This document shows positions 42,293 to 50,345 of a DNA stretch of 64,000 nucleotides, in pieces. Position numbers and translations under genes: made by a program. This stretch comes from Pirellulimonas nuda (GTDB lineage Bacteria; Planctomycetota; Planctomycetia; Pirellulales; Lacipirellulaceae): assembly GCF_007750855.1 (NCBI RefSeq), contig NZ_CP036291.1, forward strand, positions 620,001-684,000. Reading direction: 5' to 3'. The stretch's first letter is position 1. Every line of letters starts with the position of its first letter. The notes beneath the pieces were generated by a model that was not told the DNA's origin, did no database searches, and saw nothing but the letters and a program-made list of their open reading frames with translations.

Positions 42293-43996
42293 GTGACCAC
42301 CCCACACCCCCACCCCCGCTACTGCCTCTCCCCGCTGGGCGACGCGGCAATCCTGCTGGAATCGACCACGCAGCACCCAGACCAAGCGGCCCAAGAGGTC
42401 GCCCGGCTGTCAGAAACGCTGCGGGCAAACCCGCTCCCCGGGGTGACGGACGTGGTTTGCGCCTATCAGGCGCTCGCGGTGCACTACGCGCCGCTGCGGG
42501 TACTGGAAGCGGCCGGCGGCGAAGGGGGGCGCCCCGCGGCGATTGTGGCGCAGTGGGTCAACTCCAACGCAGCCAAGCCCCCTAGCCTCGTGGCTACACC
42601 GCGGCAGGTCTCCATCCCCGTCTGCTACGCAGAAGAGTTCGCGCCCGACCTCGCGGCGGTCGCCCAGCACGCGGGGGTCTCCCCCCACGAGGTCATCGCC
42701 CGCCACACGCAGGCAACCTACCCGGTGCGGGCCATCGGCTTCTCGCCGGGCTTCCCCTACCTGGCCGGCCTGTGCCCCTCGCTCCACACGCCCCGCCGCA
42801 CGACGCCCCGCACACGCGTGCCGGCCGGCAGCGTGGCGATCGGCGGCGCCCAGACCGGCGTCTACCCGCAAGACTCGCCCGGCGGCTGGAACCTGATCGG
42901 CCGCACGCCGCTGCGGCTGTTCTCGCCCGCGGCCGAGCCGCCGTCGCTGCTGGCCGTGGGCGACGTCGTGCGTTTCGAGCCGATCGACCGCGCGCGGTTC
43001 GATGAGCTGGCGAGCGCCCGGGAGTCTGCGCCGTTGGTTGTGGAGGCGGAGGGCGAACCCACGCTCAAAGTCCTCCGGCCCGGCCTGCAAACCACCGTGC
43101 AAGACCTCGGCCGCTCCGGTTGTCAGGCGCTCGGCGTCACGCCCGGCGGGGCGATGGACCCGGTAGCGCTGCGGCTCGCCAACCTGCTGGTGGGCAACCC
43201 CGAGTCCGCGGCCGCGATCGAGTGCGTGCTCACCGGGCCGAAGCTGCGGGCGCTGCGCGAGACTGTGGTCGCCGTCGTCGGCGCCCAGGCGGACGGCGTC
43301 CCCCTCGGCAGGCCGATCCCTCTGCGGACCGGCGACGTGCTCGACCTCGGTCGTTTGACCTCCGGGGCGCGGGCGTACCTGGCCATCCGTGGCGGCGTCG
43401 CGGCGCCGGTGGTGCTCGGGGGCCGCGGGACCGACCTGCGTGGCGGCTTCGGCGGCAGCGGGGGGCGGGCGATCGGCGAAGGAGACGTCATCCACGCGCT
43501 CCCCGCTACGGCCCAACCCCCTCAGGCAGGCCGGTGGTTCGCCTCGGCGGCCGACCTCGCCCCCAACAGCCCCGAGGGCCGCATCCGCCTGCTCCGCGGC
43601 CCGCAGGCCCACTGGTTCGCCCCGCAGGCATGGAAGGGGCTGCTGACGCGGCCCTTCACGCTCAGTCCCCACTCCGACCGCATGGGGCTGCGGCTGACGG
43701 GGCCGGAGCTAGCGTGCAAGAGGCGGCAAGAGATGACCTCGCAACCGGTCGCCCTGGGCGCCGTCCAGGTCCCCCCAGACGGCCAGCCGATCGTGCTCGC
43801 CGCCGACCGACAGACGATCGGCGGCTACCCGGTGATGGCGGTAGTGGCGACGGTCGACCTGCCGAGCCTTGCCCAGTTGCGCCCGGGAGAAGCAGTAAGA
43901 TTCACCGAGATCGGGCCCGAAGAAGCCGAGGCGTTGCTGCAAGAATCCGAACATCAGTTCGAACGGCTCCGCTTAGGGATCGCCCAACATGCCTGA
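42293..43996 (+). CDS. pxpBC: Fused 5-oxoprolinase subunits B and C
   Basis: A 567-residue fusion. Residues ~8-230 are PxpB (KipI-like; YCLSPLGDAAILLE, IGFSPGFPYLAGL, GGWNLIGRTPL). Residues ~245-560 are PxpC (KipA-like; VLRPGLQTTVQDLGRSGCQA, GGAMDPVALRLANLLVGN). With PxpA they form the ATP-dependent 5-oxoprolinase that opens pyroglutamate to glutamate. In E. coli B and C are separate; fusion also occurs in other bacteria. The start is GTG at 42293. The end overlaps pxpA by eight bases. Confidence 0.93.
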   Translation: MTTPHPHPRYCLSPLGDAAILLESTTQHPDQAAQEVARLSETLRANPLPGVTDVVCAYQALAVHYAPLRVLEAAGGEGGRPAAIVAQWVNSNAAKPPSLVATPRQVSIPVCYAEEFAPDLAAVAQHAGVSPHEVIARHTQATYPVRAIGFSPGFPYLAGLCPSLHTPRRTTPRTRVPAGSVAIGGAQTGVYPQDSPGGWNLIGRTPLRLFSPAAEPPSLLAVGDVVRFEPIDRARFDELASARESAPLVVEAEGEPTLKVLRPGLQTTVQDLGRSGCQALGVTPGGAMDPVALRLANLLVGNPESAAAIECVLTGPKLRALRETVVAVVGAQADGVPLGRPIPLRTGDVLDLGRLTSGARAYLAIRGGVAAPVVLGGRGTDLRGGFGGSGGRAIGEGDVIHALPATAQPPQAGRWFASAADLAPNSPEGRIRLLRGPQAHWFAPQAWKGLLTRPFTLSPHSDRMGLRLTGPELACKRRQEMTSQPVALGAVQVPPDGQPIVLAADRQTIGGYPVMAVVATVDLPSLAQLRPGEAVRFTEIGPEEAEALLQESEHQFERLRLGIAQHA

Positions 43997-44714
43997 CGCA
44001 CACCCGCCACTCGCGATCGACCTGAACGCCGACGTCGGCGAAGGGGAAGCAGACGACGCCCGCCTGATCCCGCTGCTCAGCTCCGCCAGCATCGCCTGCG
44101 GCGGCCACGCCGGCGACCCGGCCAGCATGCGACTAGCGCTAGAGCGCTGCGCCGCGGCGGGCGTCTCGGTCGGCGCCCACCCCGGCTACGAAGACCGCGC
44201 GCACTTCGGCCGCCGGCCCCTCGACCTGGCGCCGGCCGAGGTCGAAGCGCTGGTCGCCCGGCAGCTCAACGCCTTCCTCGAAGCAGCCGACGGGGCGGGC
44301 GTCGCCCCCCGTCACGTCAAGCCGCACGGCGCCCTCTACAACCAAGCGATGCGCGACCCCGCGCTCGCCGAGGCGATCGTCCGCGCCGTCGCCGCGTCGG
44401 GCCGGCCGCTGAGCCTCTTCGGCCTGCCCGGCAGCACCCTGCAGGCCGCCGCCGCCGAGGCGGGGCTGCCGTTCGTCCGCGAGGCCTTCGCAGACCGCGC
44501 GTACCTCGCCGACGGAACCCTCGCGCCGCGCAGCACGCCCGGCGCGGTGCTCACCGACCCCGAGCAAGCCGTGGCGCAGGCGCAGCAAATCATCGCCCAA
44601 AACCGCGCCGATTCCATCTGCATCCACAGCGACACCCCGGGCGCGGTGAAGCTGGCCCAGCGGCTGCGGCAAGCGTTCCGCGGACCCCTCGACCCCCCCC
44701 GAGGCAGCCGCTGA
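43989..44714 (+). CDS. pxpA: 5-oxoprolinase subunit A (LamB/YcsF family)
   Basis: A 241-residue protein starting MPDAHPPLAIDLNADVGEGE. The motifs DLNADVGEG, ACGGHAGDP, GAHPGYEDR, VKPHGALYNQ and ICIHSDTPGA are typical of PxpA. It completes the 5-oxoprolinase complex with the preceding fused PxpBC and overlaps it by eight bases, so both are translated together. The probable source of pyroglutamate is cyclisation of glutamine. It is the last gene before tRNA-Arg. Confidence 0.95.
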   Translation: MPDAHPPLAIDLNADVGEGEADDARLIPLLSSASIACGGHAGDPASMRLALERCAAAGVSVGAHPGYEDRAHFGRRPLDLAPAEVEALVARQLNAFLEAADGAGVAPRHVKPHGALYNQAMRDPALAEAIVRAVAASGRPLSLFGLPGSTLQAAAAEAGLPFVREAFADRAYLADGTLAPRSTPGAVLTDPEQAVAQAQQIIAQNRADSICIHSDTPGAVKLAQRLRQAFRGPLDPPRGSR

Positions 44715-44791
44715 CCCCACAAGCCTCGCCGCGTTTACGGCCTCCGCTCCCCCAAGTAAGCTAAAGCCGCCCCCGCTGGCGGGCACCGCAC

Positions 44792-44865
44792 GCGCCCGTA
44801 GCTCAGCTGGATAGAGCAGCGGACTTCTAATCCGCAGGTCGTTGGTTCGAGTCCAACCGGGCGTG
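44792..44865 (+). tRNA. tRNA-Arg (anticodon UCU)
   Basis: A 74-base cloverleaf: acceptor GCGCCCG pairs with CGGGCGT (one G-T), D arm GCTC/GAGC, anticodon stem GCGGA/TCCGC with loop CTTCTAA (anticodon TCT), T arm GTTGG/CCAAC with TTCGAGT loop. CCA is not encoded. The 3' part from the anticodon loop onwards is duplicated at 55257-55301 because an element is integrated here. Confidence 0.97.
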
Positions 44866-44867
44866 CT
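44823..44867. other. attL core, tRNA-Arg 3' half
   Basis: This 45-base sequence, from the anticodon loop to two bases beyond the tRNA, is perfectly repeated at 55257-55301. The flanking bases differ on both sides. The intact tRNA gene lies on this side. The integrase gene reads into it. Confidence 0.95.
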
Positions 44868-46113
44868 CAGAAAGGCCTTGTTTTAGAGTCTTTCGGCGAC
44901 GCTGCTCCGGCGGGTTCTGTTCAGGTGAACAGCTAGTGTCCACCGAAGTGTCCCCCAAAGCGGTCCAAAGCTCGGCCGCGGTCGCCGCTGCGTTCTGTCC
45001 GACGTAGAACGTCAACGTCGTTTCTACGGACGCGTGCCGCATTAGCTCCTTCAAAGTCGCCGGCATCACCCGCCGCGACCACCGGAAGCCAAACGATCGG
45101 CGCAGGTCGTGAGCTGATGCCGTCTTCCCTTTCTCCGGGTCCGTGACCACCCCCGCGGCCTTGCCTAGGGCGACGATCATCTTCCCGATCTTGAGCGGGT
45201 GCCTCGCCATCACCCCTTCGCCCCGAACCCGCTGAACGTTGAACACGAACCCAGTTTCCTTCCGCAGCGGCGCCAAGAGCTGGACGGCCTCGGGCGCCAA
45301 TGCCACAAGCTGCACCTTGCCCGACTTCTGTGAGCCGGCATCGAACACGAGAACGCTCTGCTTGCCGTCTAGACGCACGCTAACGCCACCGGGCTGATGG
45401 TCCCACCGCAACGCCAGGGCCTCGCCTAGACGCAAGCCAGACGTCCACAGGCCGCGTAGAAGCAGCTTCCACGACTCGGCCGCCTTGGCGCCCACGACGC
45501 CAGGGACAGCAGCGATCAGCCGGTCGAACTCTTCGCCGGTGATCGGTCGCCCCTTCATCTTCGCGGCGACGCCCTTCTTCGGCATATCGAACGATGGAAC
45601 CTTGGGCAGAATCCCTTGGCGGTTCGCCCACCGCGCCACGGCCTTGAGCTGGCGCAGGTGACGTCCGACGCTGGCCTCCGTCAACCGGTACTTCTGGACG
45701 GTCGGCTTCTCGTCGGCCTTGCCCTTGATCTCCCGCGTCCGTTCCTTCCGCAGCTCAGCGGCAAACGCCGAGATCCGCGCCGTCGTCAGGTCCGCCACGC
45801 GCCGGGGTCGGCAAAGCTGCTCAAACGCGTTCAAGGTCGACGCGTAGTTTCTCAGCGTCGCCGGAGTGACGGTCGGCATCAATTGCGTCTCGTACTGCTC
45901 ACGCAGCTCGTCCCACGGCATCCTAGCGGTTCGCTCGTACCTTCCGGCCTGTAGCTCGCCCTCCCACTTGGCGGCTTCCTTGGCGGCTTGCTTCGGCTTG
46001 TCGGTGCCGGTGCTGCGAGACTCTTCTTTGCCGGTCAGCGGGCAGCGGTAGCGCATGTAGAGGAATCGCCTGCCCTTGTCGACCACGTAGACGCGAATCT
46101 TGTCGTCCATCAC
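44827..46113 (-). CDS. int: Tyrosine recombinase/integrase
   Basis: A 428-residue integrase. An N-terminal SAM-like DNA-binding part is at about 55-160. The catalytic domain shows Arg in GLWTSGLRLGEALALRWD, HDLRRSFGFRW (H-x-x-R), His in LMRHASVETTLTFYVG and Tyr in FYVG. The last 12 residues (HARLDSNQRPAD) and the stop are encoded by the att core, i.e. tRNA sequence; since the stop is inside the core the C-terminus is the same in the integrated and circular states. The gene starts at 46113 next to a small intergenic region. Confidence 0.95.
   Translation of the reverse strand: MMDDKIRVYVVDKGRRFLYMRYRCPLTGKEESRSTGTDKPKQAAKEAAKWEGELQAGRYERTARMPWDELREQYETQLMPTVTPATLRNYASTLNAFEQLCRPRRVADLTTARISAFAAELRKERTREIKGKADEKPTVQKYRLTEASVGRHLRQLKAVARWANRQGILPKVPSFDMPKKGVAAKMKGRPITGEEFDRLIAAVPGVVGAKAAESWKLLLRGLWTSGLRLGEALALRWDHQPGGVSVRLDGKQSVLVFDAGSQKSGKVQLVALAPEAVQLLAPLRKETGFVFNVQRVRGEGVMARHPLKIGKMIVALGKAAGVVTDPEKGKTASAHDLRRSFGFRWSRRVMPATLKELMRHASVETTLTFYVGQNAAATAAELWTALGDTSVDTSCSPEQNPPEQRRRKTLKQGLSEHARLDSNQRPAD
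44936..44960. promoter_or_regulatory. Putative integrase arm-type site, left
   Basis: GTGTCCACCGAAGTGTCCCC and the following CAAAG match 55143-55166 at 22 of 24 positions in direct orientation. Each copy holds two GTGTCC units. This copy is 69 bases inside the attL core, in the integrase coding region. Confidence 0.5.
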
Positions 46114-46181
46114 TCACCCCTTGGTTGTTGAGCACAAACAACCCGGCCGCCCCTCCCTGGGCAGCCGGGCATGATCTCGAA

Positions 46182-46535
46182 TCACCTAGGCTTCCAAACG
46201 TCGCCTAGGTCGGGCAGCGTCAACGCGACTAGCAGCGTGTGCATCGCGTCGAACGAAGCGACAGACCTACAGGTCCGCCCCTTGCAGCTCACGCGGACCA
46301 TCAAGTGCGTGAGACGATCGATATGGCCCTCGCCGCGCAACCGTGCGGAGATGGCCATCGGGTCCATCGTCGGCGCCGGCGTCTTGCCAGTCGCCTGCAC
46401 AAGCATTTGGCGAAGCGACAGGTCTAGCGCGTGCTGTAGCAGCGGCCAGGCGTCCGTGATCCGGCCGGCGCCGCGCTCATCAACCGCGGCCCTCAGCGTC
46501 GCGGCCAGCTCGTTCCGTGTGGTGGAAACACTCAT
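46182..46535 (-). CDS. Hypothetical element protein
   Basis: A 117-residue soluble protein starting MSVSTTRNELAATLRAAVDE, helical in the first half (LLQHALDLSLRQMLVQATGK), with cysteines near CKGRTCRS. AGGAC precedes the ATG at 46535, and the open frame upstream has non-coding character, so this start was chosen. It lies between the integrase and the hairpin array. I do not recognise a family. Confidence 0.6.
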   Translation of the reverse strand: MSVSTTRNELAATLRAAVDERGAGRITDAWPLLQHALDLSLRQMLVQATGKTPAPTMDPMAISARLRGEGHIDRLTHLMVRVSCKGRTCRSVASFDAMHTLLVALTLPDLGDVWKPR

Positions 46536-46594
46536 CTTGCGAATGTCCTTTCCCGTCCGCTCCAGCCTTCGAAGGGCCAGCCGGACGAACCCTC

Positions 46595-46701
46595 GGGCCC
46601 GGTAGCGCGCTTCGAAAGGGGCAGCAGGGCTCCCCCCGCCAACGTCTTGCTCCCCGCCTACGCGGATCATCGCTTGTGCGTTGGCACACGCTACCGGGCC
46701 C
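46595..46701. repeat. 13-base perfect inverted repeat with 81-base loop
   Basis: GGGCCCGGTAGCG (46595-46607) and CGCTACCGGGCCC (46689-46701) are perfect complements. A second pair, GCAGCAGGGC and GGCCCTGCTG, overlaps it. The region 46536-46960 has no convincing gene and lies upstream of the 117-residue protein gene, so structured RNA or regulatory DNA is possible. Confidence 0.55.
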
Positions 46702-46960
46702 AAAGGCCCTGCTGATGGTGAACATAGAATCCCTGCACTTCTGCCAGTTGATCGGCGGCAAGGTTTCGAAGGCCCGGCCGCCAGGCCCCGGGTATCGGGG
46801 GCTTGGCAGGCGTAATTGTGCCGGTGGGCGTCCCAAAATGTCAACAGAGGAAAAACGGCCGCACCAGACGTCGCTGGTGACGCTCCGGCGGGCAGGTTGG
46901 TGTCTAAGGTCGTCTGGCGGGGGCGTGCGTTATTCGGGCTGCTAGGGGCTCGGGGCAGGA

Positions 46961-47222
46961 AGTGAACCAAATTCGGTTCACTTGTTGCCGCCGCGTTCGC
47001 CCGCGAGGCTCGCTATTAAGCATCGTTTCCCAAACTTGGGAAACGATGGTGCCCTTCGCGTGCCCGCGAGGCTCACCGGAGATAAATGCAATCCTGCACT
47101 TAATTCGATTGACTCCCTTCGCGTGTGCGCGCGAGGCTCGCCTAAGTGGGGTGGTTCCACCCCACTTCCTCCTACGCGTGCCCGCGAGGCTCACTTTTGC
47201 AACAAAACGAAAGGTTGCAAAA
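46961..47222. repeat. Array of conserved 20-nt repeat alternating with unrelated hairpins
   Basis: Hairpins: 46961-46982 (AGTGAACC stem), 47021-47048 (CATCGTTTCCCA stem, 12 bp), 47083-47102 (TAAATGCA, one mismatch), 47145-47168 (AAGTGGGGTGG, 11 bp), 47194-47222 (TTTTGCAAC, 9 bp). Between them lie four copies of a repeat of type CGCGTGCCCGCGAGGCTC, with cores at 47001, 47064, 47129 and 47182 (spacing 63, 65, 53). The hairpins share no sequence, only the ability to pair. No protein is plausible in any frame. Confidence 0.75.
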
Positions 47223-47330
47223 TCTTGCAAAACCTTGTCGAGCGATTGCTGCGTGACGCCAACCTGTAACCGTTACAAGTAGCCCCGGCGCGGCCGTTCA
47301 CGCACTGACCACCGGGGCACGCTCAGGTTG

Positions 47331-47516
47331 TCAAACAGCGTCCGCGTAACTGATCTCGGCCACCTTCACCACGGGGATCTCCGCATCTACAGCGTTCTCG
47401 GCCTCAGCTCTCGTCAATTGGAATAGCGATCGTCGGCGCCGCCGCTCCGCCGGGCTCCAGGTCGCCTGGAACGCCAAGCACGCCGCCTCGATCTCTTCCG
47501 GGCTCGGGTCGACCAT
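47331..47516 (-). CDS. Small phage-type hypothetical protein
   Basis: A 61-residue protein starting MVDPSPEEIEAACLAFQATW, followed by SPAERRRRR. The pattern 'EIEAACLAFQATWSPAERRRR' is common in short proteins of phages. It overlaps the upstream gene by 113 bases in a different frame, so one of the two ends is probably altered. It lies just after the hairpin array (in gene order just before it). Function unknown. Confidence 0.5.
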   Translation of the reverse strand: MVDPSPEEIEAACLAFQATWSPAERRRRRSLFQLTRAEAENAVDAEIPVVKVAEISYADAV

Positions 47517-47793
47517 CCTGGCTCCGTGTTGGTGTTCTCGTCAGAACCGTCTGGCCCATGCGCGCCGTCACCGCTTGGAAGCCGGCGGCAAAGTCCAACC
47601 GGTCGGCCGGTAGCTGGCAGATCTCGACAGCGAACCCTTCGGCCTCGGCGTCGGTCAGCATCCCCAGCTCTATCGCGGTCTGCATGGCGTCCAGGATCAT
47701 GTCAGCGCCCTCGATAACCCCGCCGTCGACGTCGAGGTCACCGCAAAAGTAGTCGTAGGCTCGCATCCTGATCGCGTGAATCGGGTTGTCCAT
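47404..47793 (-). CDS. Hypothetical protein following the tape-measure gene
   Basis: A 129-residue open frame starting MDNPIHAIRMRAYDYFCGDL. The first ~95 residues look like a real acidic helical protein (ILDAMQTAIELGMLTDAEAE). The tail (RPEPGRDRGGVLGVPGD) is the out-of-frame image of the next gene and is probably not native, which suggests that the original stop was lost. The ATG overlaps the tape-measure stop (TAATG), so translation is coupled. Function unknown. Confidence 0.5.
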   Translation of the reverse strand: MDNPIHAIRMRAYDYFCGDLDVDGGVIEGADMILDAMQTAIELGMLTDAEAEGFAVEICQLPADRLDFAAGFQAVTARMGQTVLTRTPTRSQDGRPEPGRDRGGVLGVPGDLEPGGAAAPTIAIPIDES

Positions 47794-49523
47794 TACACGC
47801 CCACCAGCGGGTTGGGCTTGTCCAGGTTCCGCACGCCCTTTTTGATCTCACGCAGTTCGCGAAGCTGAGCGTCGCCGGTGCTGCCAAACTGCTGGCCAGC
47901 GAAACGCGTGTCGAAGATGGCGGCCTGGTTGCTGGTGCCGAACGCCCCGGCGGATTGAGCCCCCTCGACCGCGTCTGCGATCGCCTGGACCTTGTCCGCA
48001 ACAACAGCGTGTGCGTCGGCTACTGTGGTCCCCAACAACTCCGCCCCGGTGGCGAGCTGCGCCCCGAGGTAGTTGCCGCCCTTGACCATCGCGTCGCCGA
48101 TCTTCTCCGTGAGCCACGTCCCGGCGCCCTCGATCTTCTGCTCTACCGGTGCGGCCGTCTGCTGCGCCGCGGACAACTGGCCACGGAACGCAGCGATCTT
48201 GGCCAACCGGGCTTCCGTGGAGGCGATGTTGCCGCTGATCGCCCTGGTAGCCTCGCCACCGATGCCGCGGAGCCGACCGTCTAGGTTGTTCGTCTGGTAG
48301 AGCTGCTTGTCGAGAATAGCCTTTTGCTCGGCCAGGCCCTTACGCAAGATCCGCTCTTCCTCGTCCAGGTCCGCAGCGATCGAGGCTTTACGCTTCTCGA
48401 ACTCCTCAGCCGGCCCACCGATCGCGGCGTTTAATTCCGCAGACCGCTTCTTCTCGTTCCGCCAGTCCGTGTTAGCGGAGATCTTCCCCAACTCGGCGTT
48501 GAGCTTGCGCAGGTCGACCAACAGGGCGGCAACGACAACAGCCACGCCCGCGAACGCCGCGATCAGCGGGTTGGCGATCAGGAACGCCGAGGCCGCCGAG
48601 ATAGCTGTCAGGCCCGCAGCGATGCCGGGAAGCGCCGCCCCGAACGTGATGGCGGCCGGACCCGCGACAGCAAGCGCCGCCCCGAGATAGCCGACCGTCT
48701 TGACCACCCCGGGGTTCTCAGTCGACCACTTCGCCAGGCCCTTCACGACGTCGCGGATCTTGCCGATCATCGCCGTAGCGGCCGGGAGGAAGTTCATTCC
48801 GATCTCAGTGGCGTAGTCGCTGATCTGCGTCTTCAGCCCCTTCATCTGGTTGGCGAAGCTGCCGGCCGTCCGCAGCGCGTCACCTTGTGCGTCCGTCGTG
48901 CCCGCCAGGATGATGGCAAACCGAGCGAACGCCCTTTGAGCCTCGGTGGCGAACTTGGGGTCGATGTTCGTATTGAGCAACTCCTGCTTGACGGCTGCCT
49001 CGCTGACGATGACGCCGTACTTTTTCATGACCTCGCCCGAGCCCGTGAGCGCCGCCGTCAGGTCACGCTGTACGTCCGCGTCGGTCATGTTATTGAAGCT
49101 GGCCAGGTCGATCGACAGCTCGGTGAGCTTCTTCGACAGGTCGGCCGCTTCGTTGGGCATCACGCCCATCGGCTTCAGTAGATCCTGGAAGCCGGCCGCG
49201 GCGCCGGCGATCTCGTACTTCGAGCGGCCGAGGGCCAAAGCCAACTCGTCACCCCAGCGGCGGATTGCCGGGGCCTGATCGCCAAATACTACGCCGAACT
49301 TGGACAGCGTTTCCTCGGCGTCGGACGCCTTGCTGATCGCGGCGACCAGGGGCGCGGTGATCGCTGCGCCGGCGGCCGTAGCCACCCGGCCCATCGTCTG
49401 GAAGCCGGAGCCGATCGTTCTCAGCTTCTTCTGCAAAGTGCGGAGCCCCTTGTCGACGGGCCCGGTGAGCAAACTCATCTCGATGACGGCCTTACCGGCC
49501 CGCAGTGCTCCAGCGCTTGCCAT
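47793..49523 (-). CDS. Phage tail tape-measure-like protein
   Basis: A 576-residue protein with the TP901/lambda-type tape-measure start: LRTIGSGFQTMGRVATAAGA, KASDAEETLSKFGVVFGDQA, then FQDLLKPMGVMPNEAADLSK and LTAALTGSGEVMKKYGVIVS. Two hydrophobic stretches (about 275-310 and 318-345) resemble the membrane-active parts of tape measures. A coiled coil is at about 380-450. Tape-measure proteins set tail length and help DNA pass the membrane. It is short for this class and no other tail gene is recognisable, so its present role in this element is open. Confidence 0.9.
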   Translation of the reverse strand: MASAGALRAGKAVIEMSLLTGPVDKGLRTLQKKLRTIGSGFQTMGRVATAAGAAITAPLVAAISKASDAEETLSKFGVVFGDQAPAIRRWGDELALALGRSKYEIAGAAAGFQDLLKPMGVMPNEAADLSKKLTELSIDLASFNNMTDADVQRDLTAALTGSGEVMKKYGVIVSEAAVKQELLNTNIDPKFATEAQRAFARFAIILAGTTDAQGDALRTAGSFANQMKGLKTQISDYATEIGMNFLPAATAMIGKIRDVVKGLAKWSTENPGVVKTVGYLGAALAVAGPAAITFGAALPGIAAGLTAISAASAFLIANPLIAAFAGVAVVVAALLVDLRKLNAELGKISANTDWRNEKKRSAELNAAIGGPAEEFEKRKASIAADLDEEERILRKGLAEQKAILDKQLYQTNNLDGRLRGIGGEATRAISGNIASTEARLAKIAAFRGQLSAAQQTAAPVEQKIEGAGTWLTEKIGDAMVKGGNYLGAQLATGAELLGTTVADAHAVVADKVQAIADAVEGAQSAGAFGTSNQAAIFDTRFAGQQFGSTGDAQLRELREIKKGVRNLDKPNPLVGV

Positions 49524-49591
49524 GGCAATCCTTTGTAGTTTGAAGTTTAAAACGCCCGGCCGCCGGGAGGTTGGCCAGCGACCGGGCTAAT

Positions 49592-49615
49592 ACCCGCGGA
49601 GGGAAGAACCGCGGG
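49592..49615 (-). terminator. Possible terminator after the coiled-coil gene
   Basis: CCGCGG pairs with CCGCGG around TTCTTCCCT on the minus strand, just downstream of the gene ending at 49623. A second weak inverted repeat (GCCCGG...CCGGGC) follows. No T-run is present, so the assignment is tentative. Confidence 0.3.
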
Positions 49616-49622
49616 GCGTTTG

Positions 49623-50342
49623 TTACAGTGTCAGCATCTCTCGCCGGTTCTCAGCCGCAGCCAGGCGAACGTCCACCAGCATCTTGCCGACGAGGTCCGC
49701 CTCTTGGTCCCAGTTGCCAAGCCGCCAGGCGAGCAAGGTCCGACCGGGTTCTACGGCAGACGCAATCGACTCCTTCAGCTCTTTCCGCTTCGAGTCGATT
49801 GACTTGCAATAGGTGTCGAGAGTCGTCCCAACGCGATTCAGAGCCGTCCCCTTCTGCTGCAACTCGGGGGGGGCAGTGGCAATCAACTGGTTGTCGAGCA
49901 CCTCGGGCGTCGCCATCTTCGCCTGTACGGCGGCACGCTCTTCCCGCAGCGGCTTCGTGCGAGACTTCACGTCTTCCACGGTGCGTTCTAGCGTCGAGGT
50001 CAGGTCGCCCAACTTGGCGAGCAACTTCTCCCGCTCGGCTTCGAGCTTGGCGTTCGCCGGTCTGCCGTCTGCCATCGCGTCGACAACAGCTTCCTCGATT
50101 TCCGCCAGCCGGTCGCGGATGGTGGTCGTCTCCGTCTTGTGGCGAGCGACCGCGGCTTCGCTCTCCCGCTCGAACCCGTCGATGGCGGTGGTCAGGTCCG
50201 CTTTGCGGCGACGCAGCAGCCCGTTGGCTGCAATCAGTCTCTTCAGCCGCTTTCGCTCGGCGGCACGCTCGGCGTCGGTCGAAGTGTGGTTGCAGCTTGG
50301 GGGAATCACAATCTTTTCGTCGGTGGGGGTGGTCCAGAACAT
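49623..50342 (-). CDS. Long coiled-coil element protein
   Basis: A 239-residue protein dominated by coiled coils (about residues 25-150; for example ERAAERKRLKRLIAANGLLR and AEREKLLAKLGDLTSTLERT). The first 20 residues (MFWTTPTDEKIVIPPSCN) are distinct. It is probably structural. The position directly upstream of the tape-measure gene is that of tail assembly chaperones in phages, but the sequence does not resemble them. The ATG at 50342 is three bases from the stop of the preceding gene. Confidence 0.75.
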   Translation of the reverse strand: MFWTTPTDEKIVIPPSCNHTSTDAERAAERKRLKRLIAANGLLRRRKADLTTAIDGFERESEAAVARHKTETTTIRDRLAEIEEAVVDAMADGRPANAKLEAEREKLLAKLGDLTSTLERTVEDVKSRTKPLREERAAVQAKMATPEVLDNQLIATAPPELQQKGTALNRVGTTLDTYCKSIDSKRKELKESIASAVEPGRTLLAWRLGNWDQEADLVGKMLVDVRLAAAENRREMLTL

Positions 50343-50345
50343 GGG

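Noticed and set aside
46536-46970. N-terminal extension of the 117-residue element protein
   Set aside because: The extension is proline- and arginine-rich without pattern and spans the perfect inverted repeat at 46595-46701; the ATG at 46535 has its own ribosome binding site.
46961-47222. CRISPR array
   Set aside because: Repeats are short and imperfect, the intervening sequences are palindromic hairpins of different length, and no cas gene is present.
46962-47282. Open frame of 106 codons on the plus strand through the hairpin array
   Set aside because: It only arises because stop codons are rare in the repeats; it reads the constant repeat as CPRGS-type text and has no ribosome binding site.
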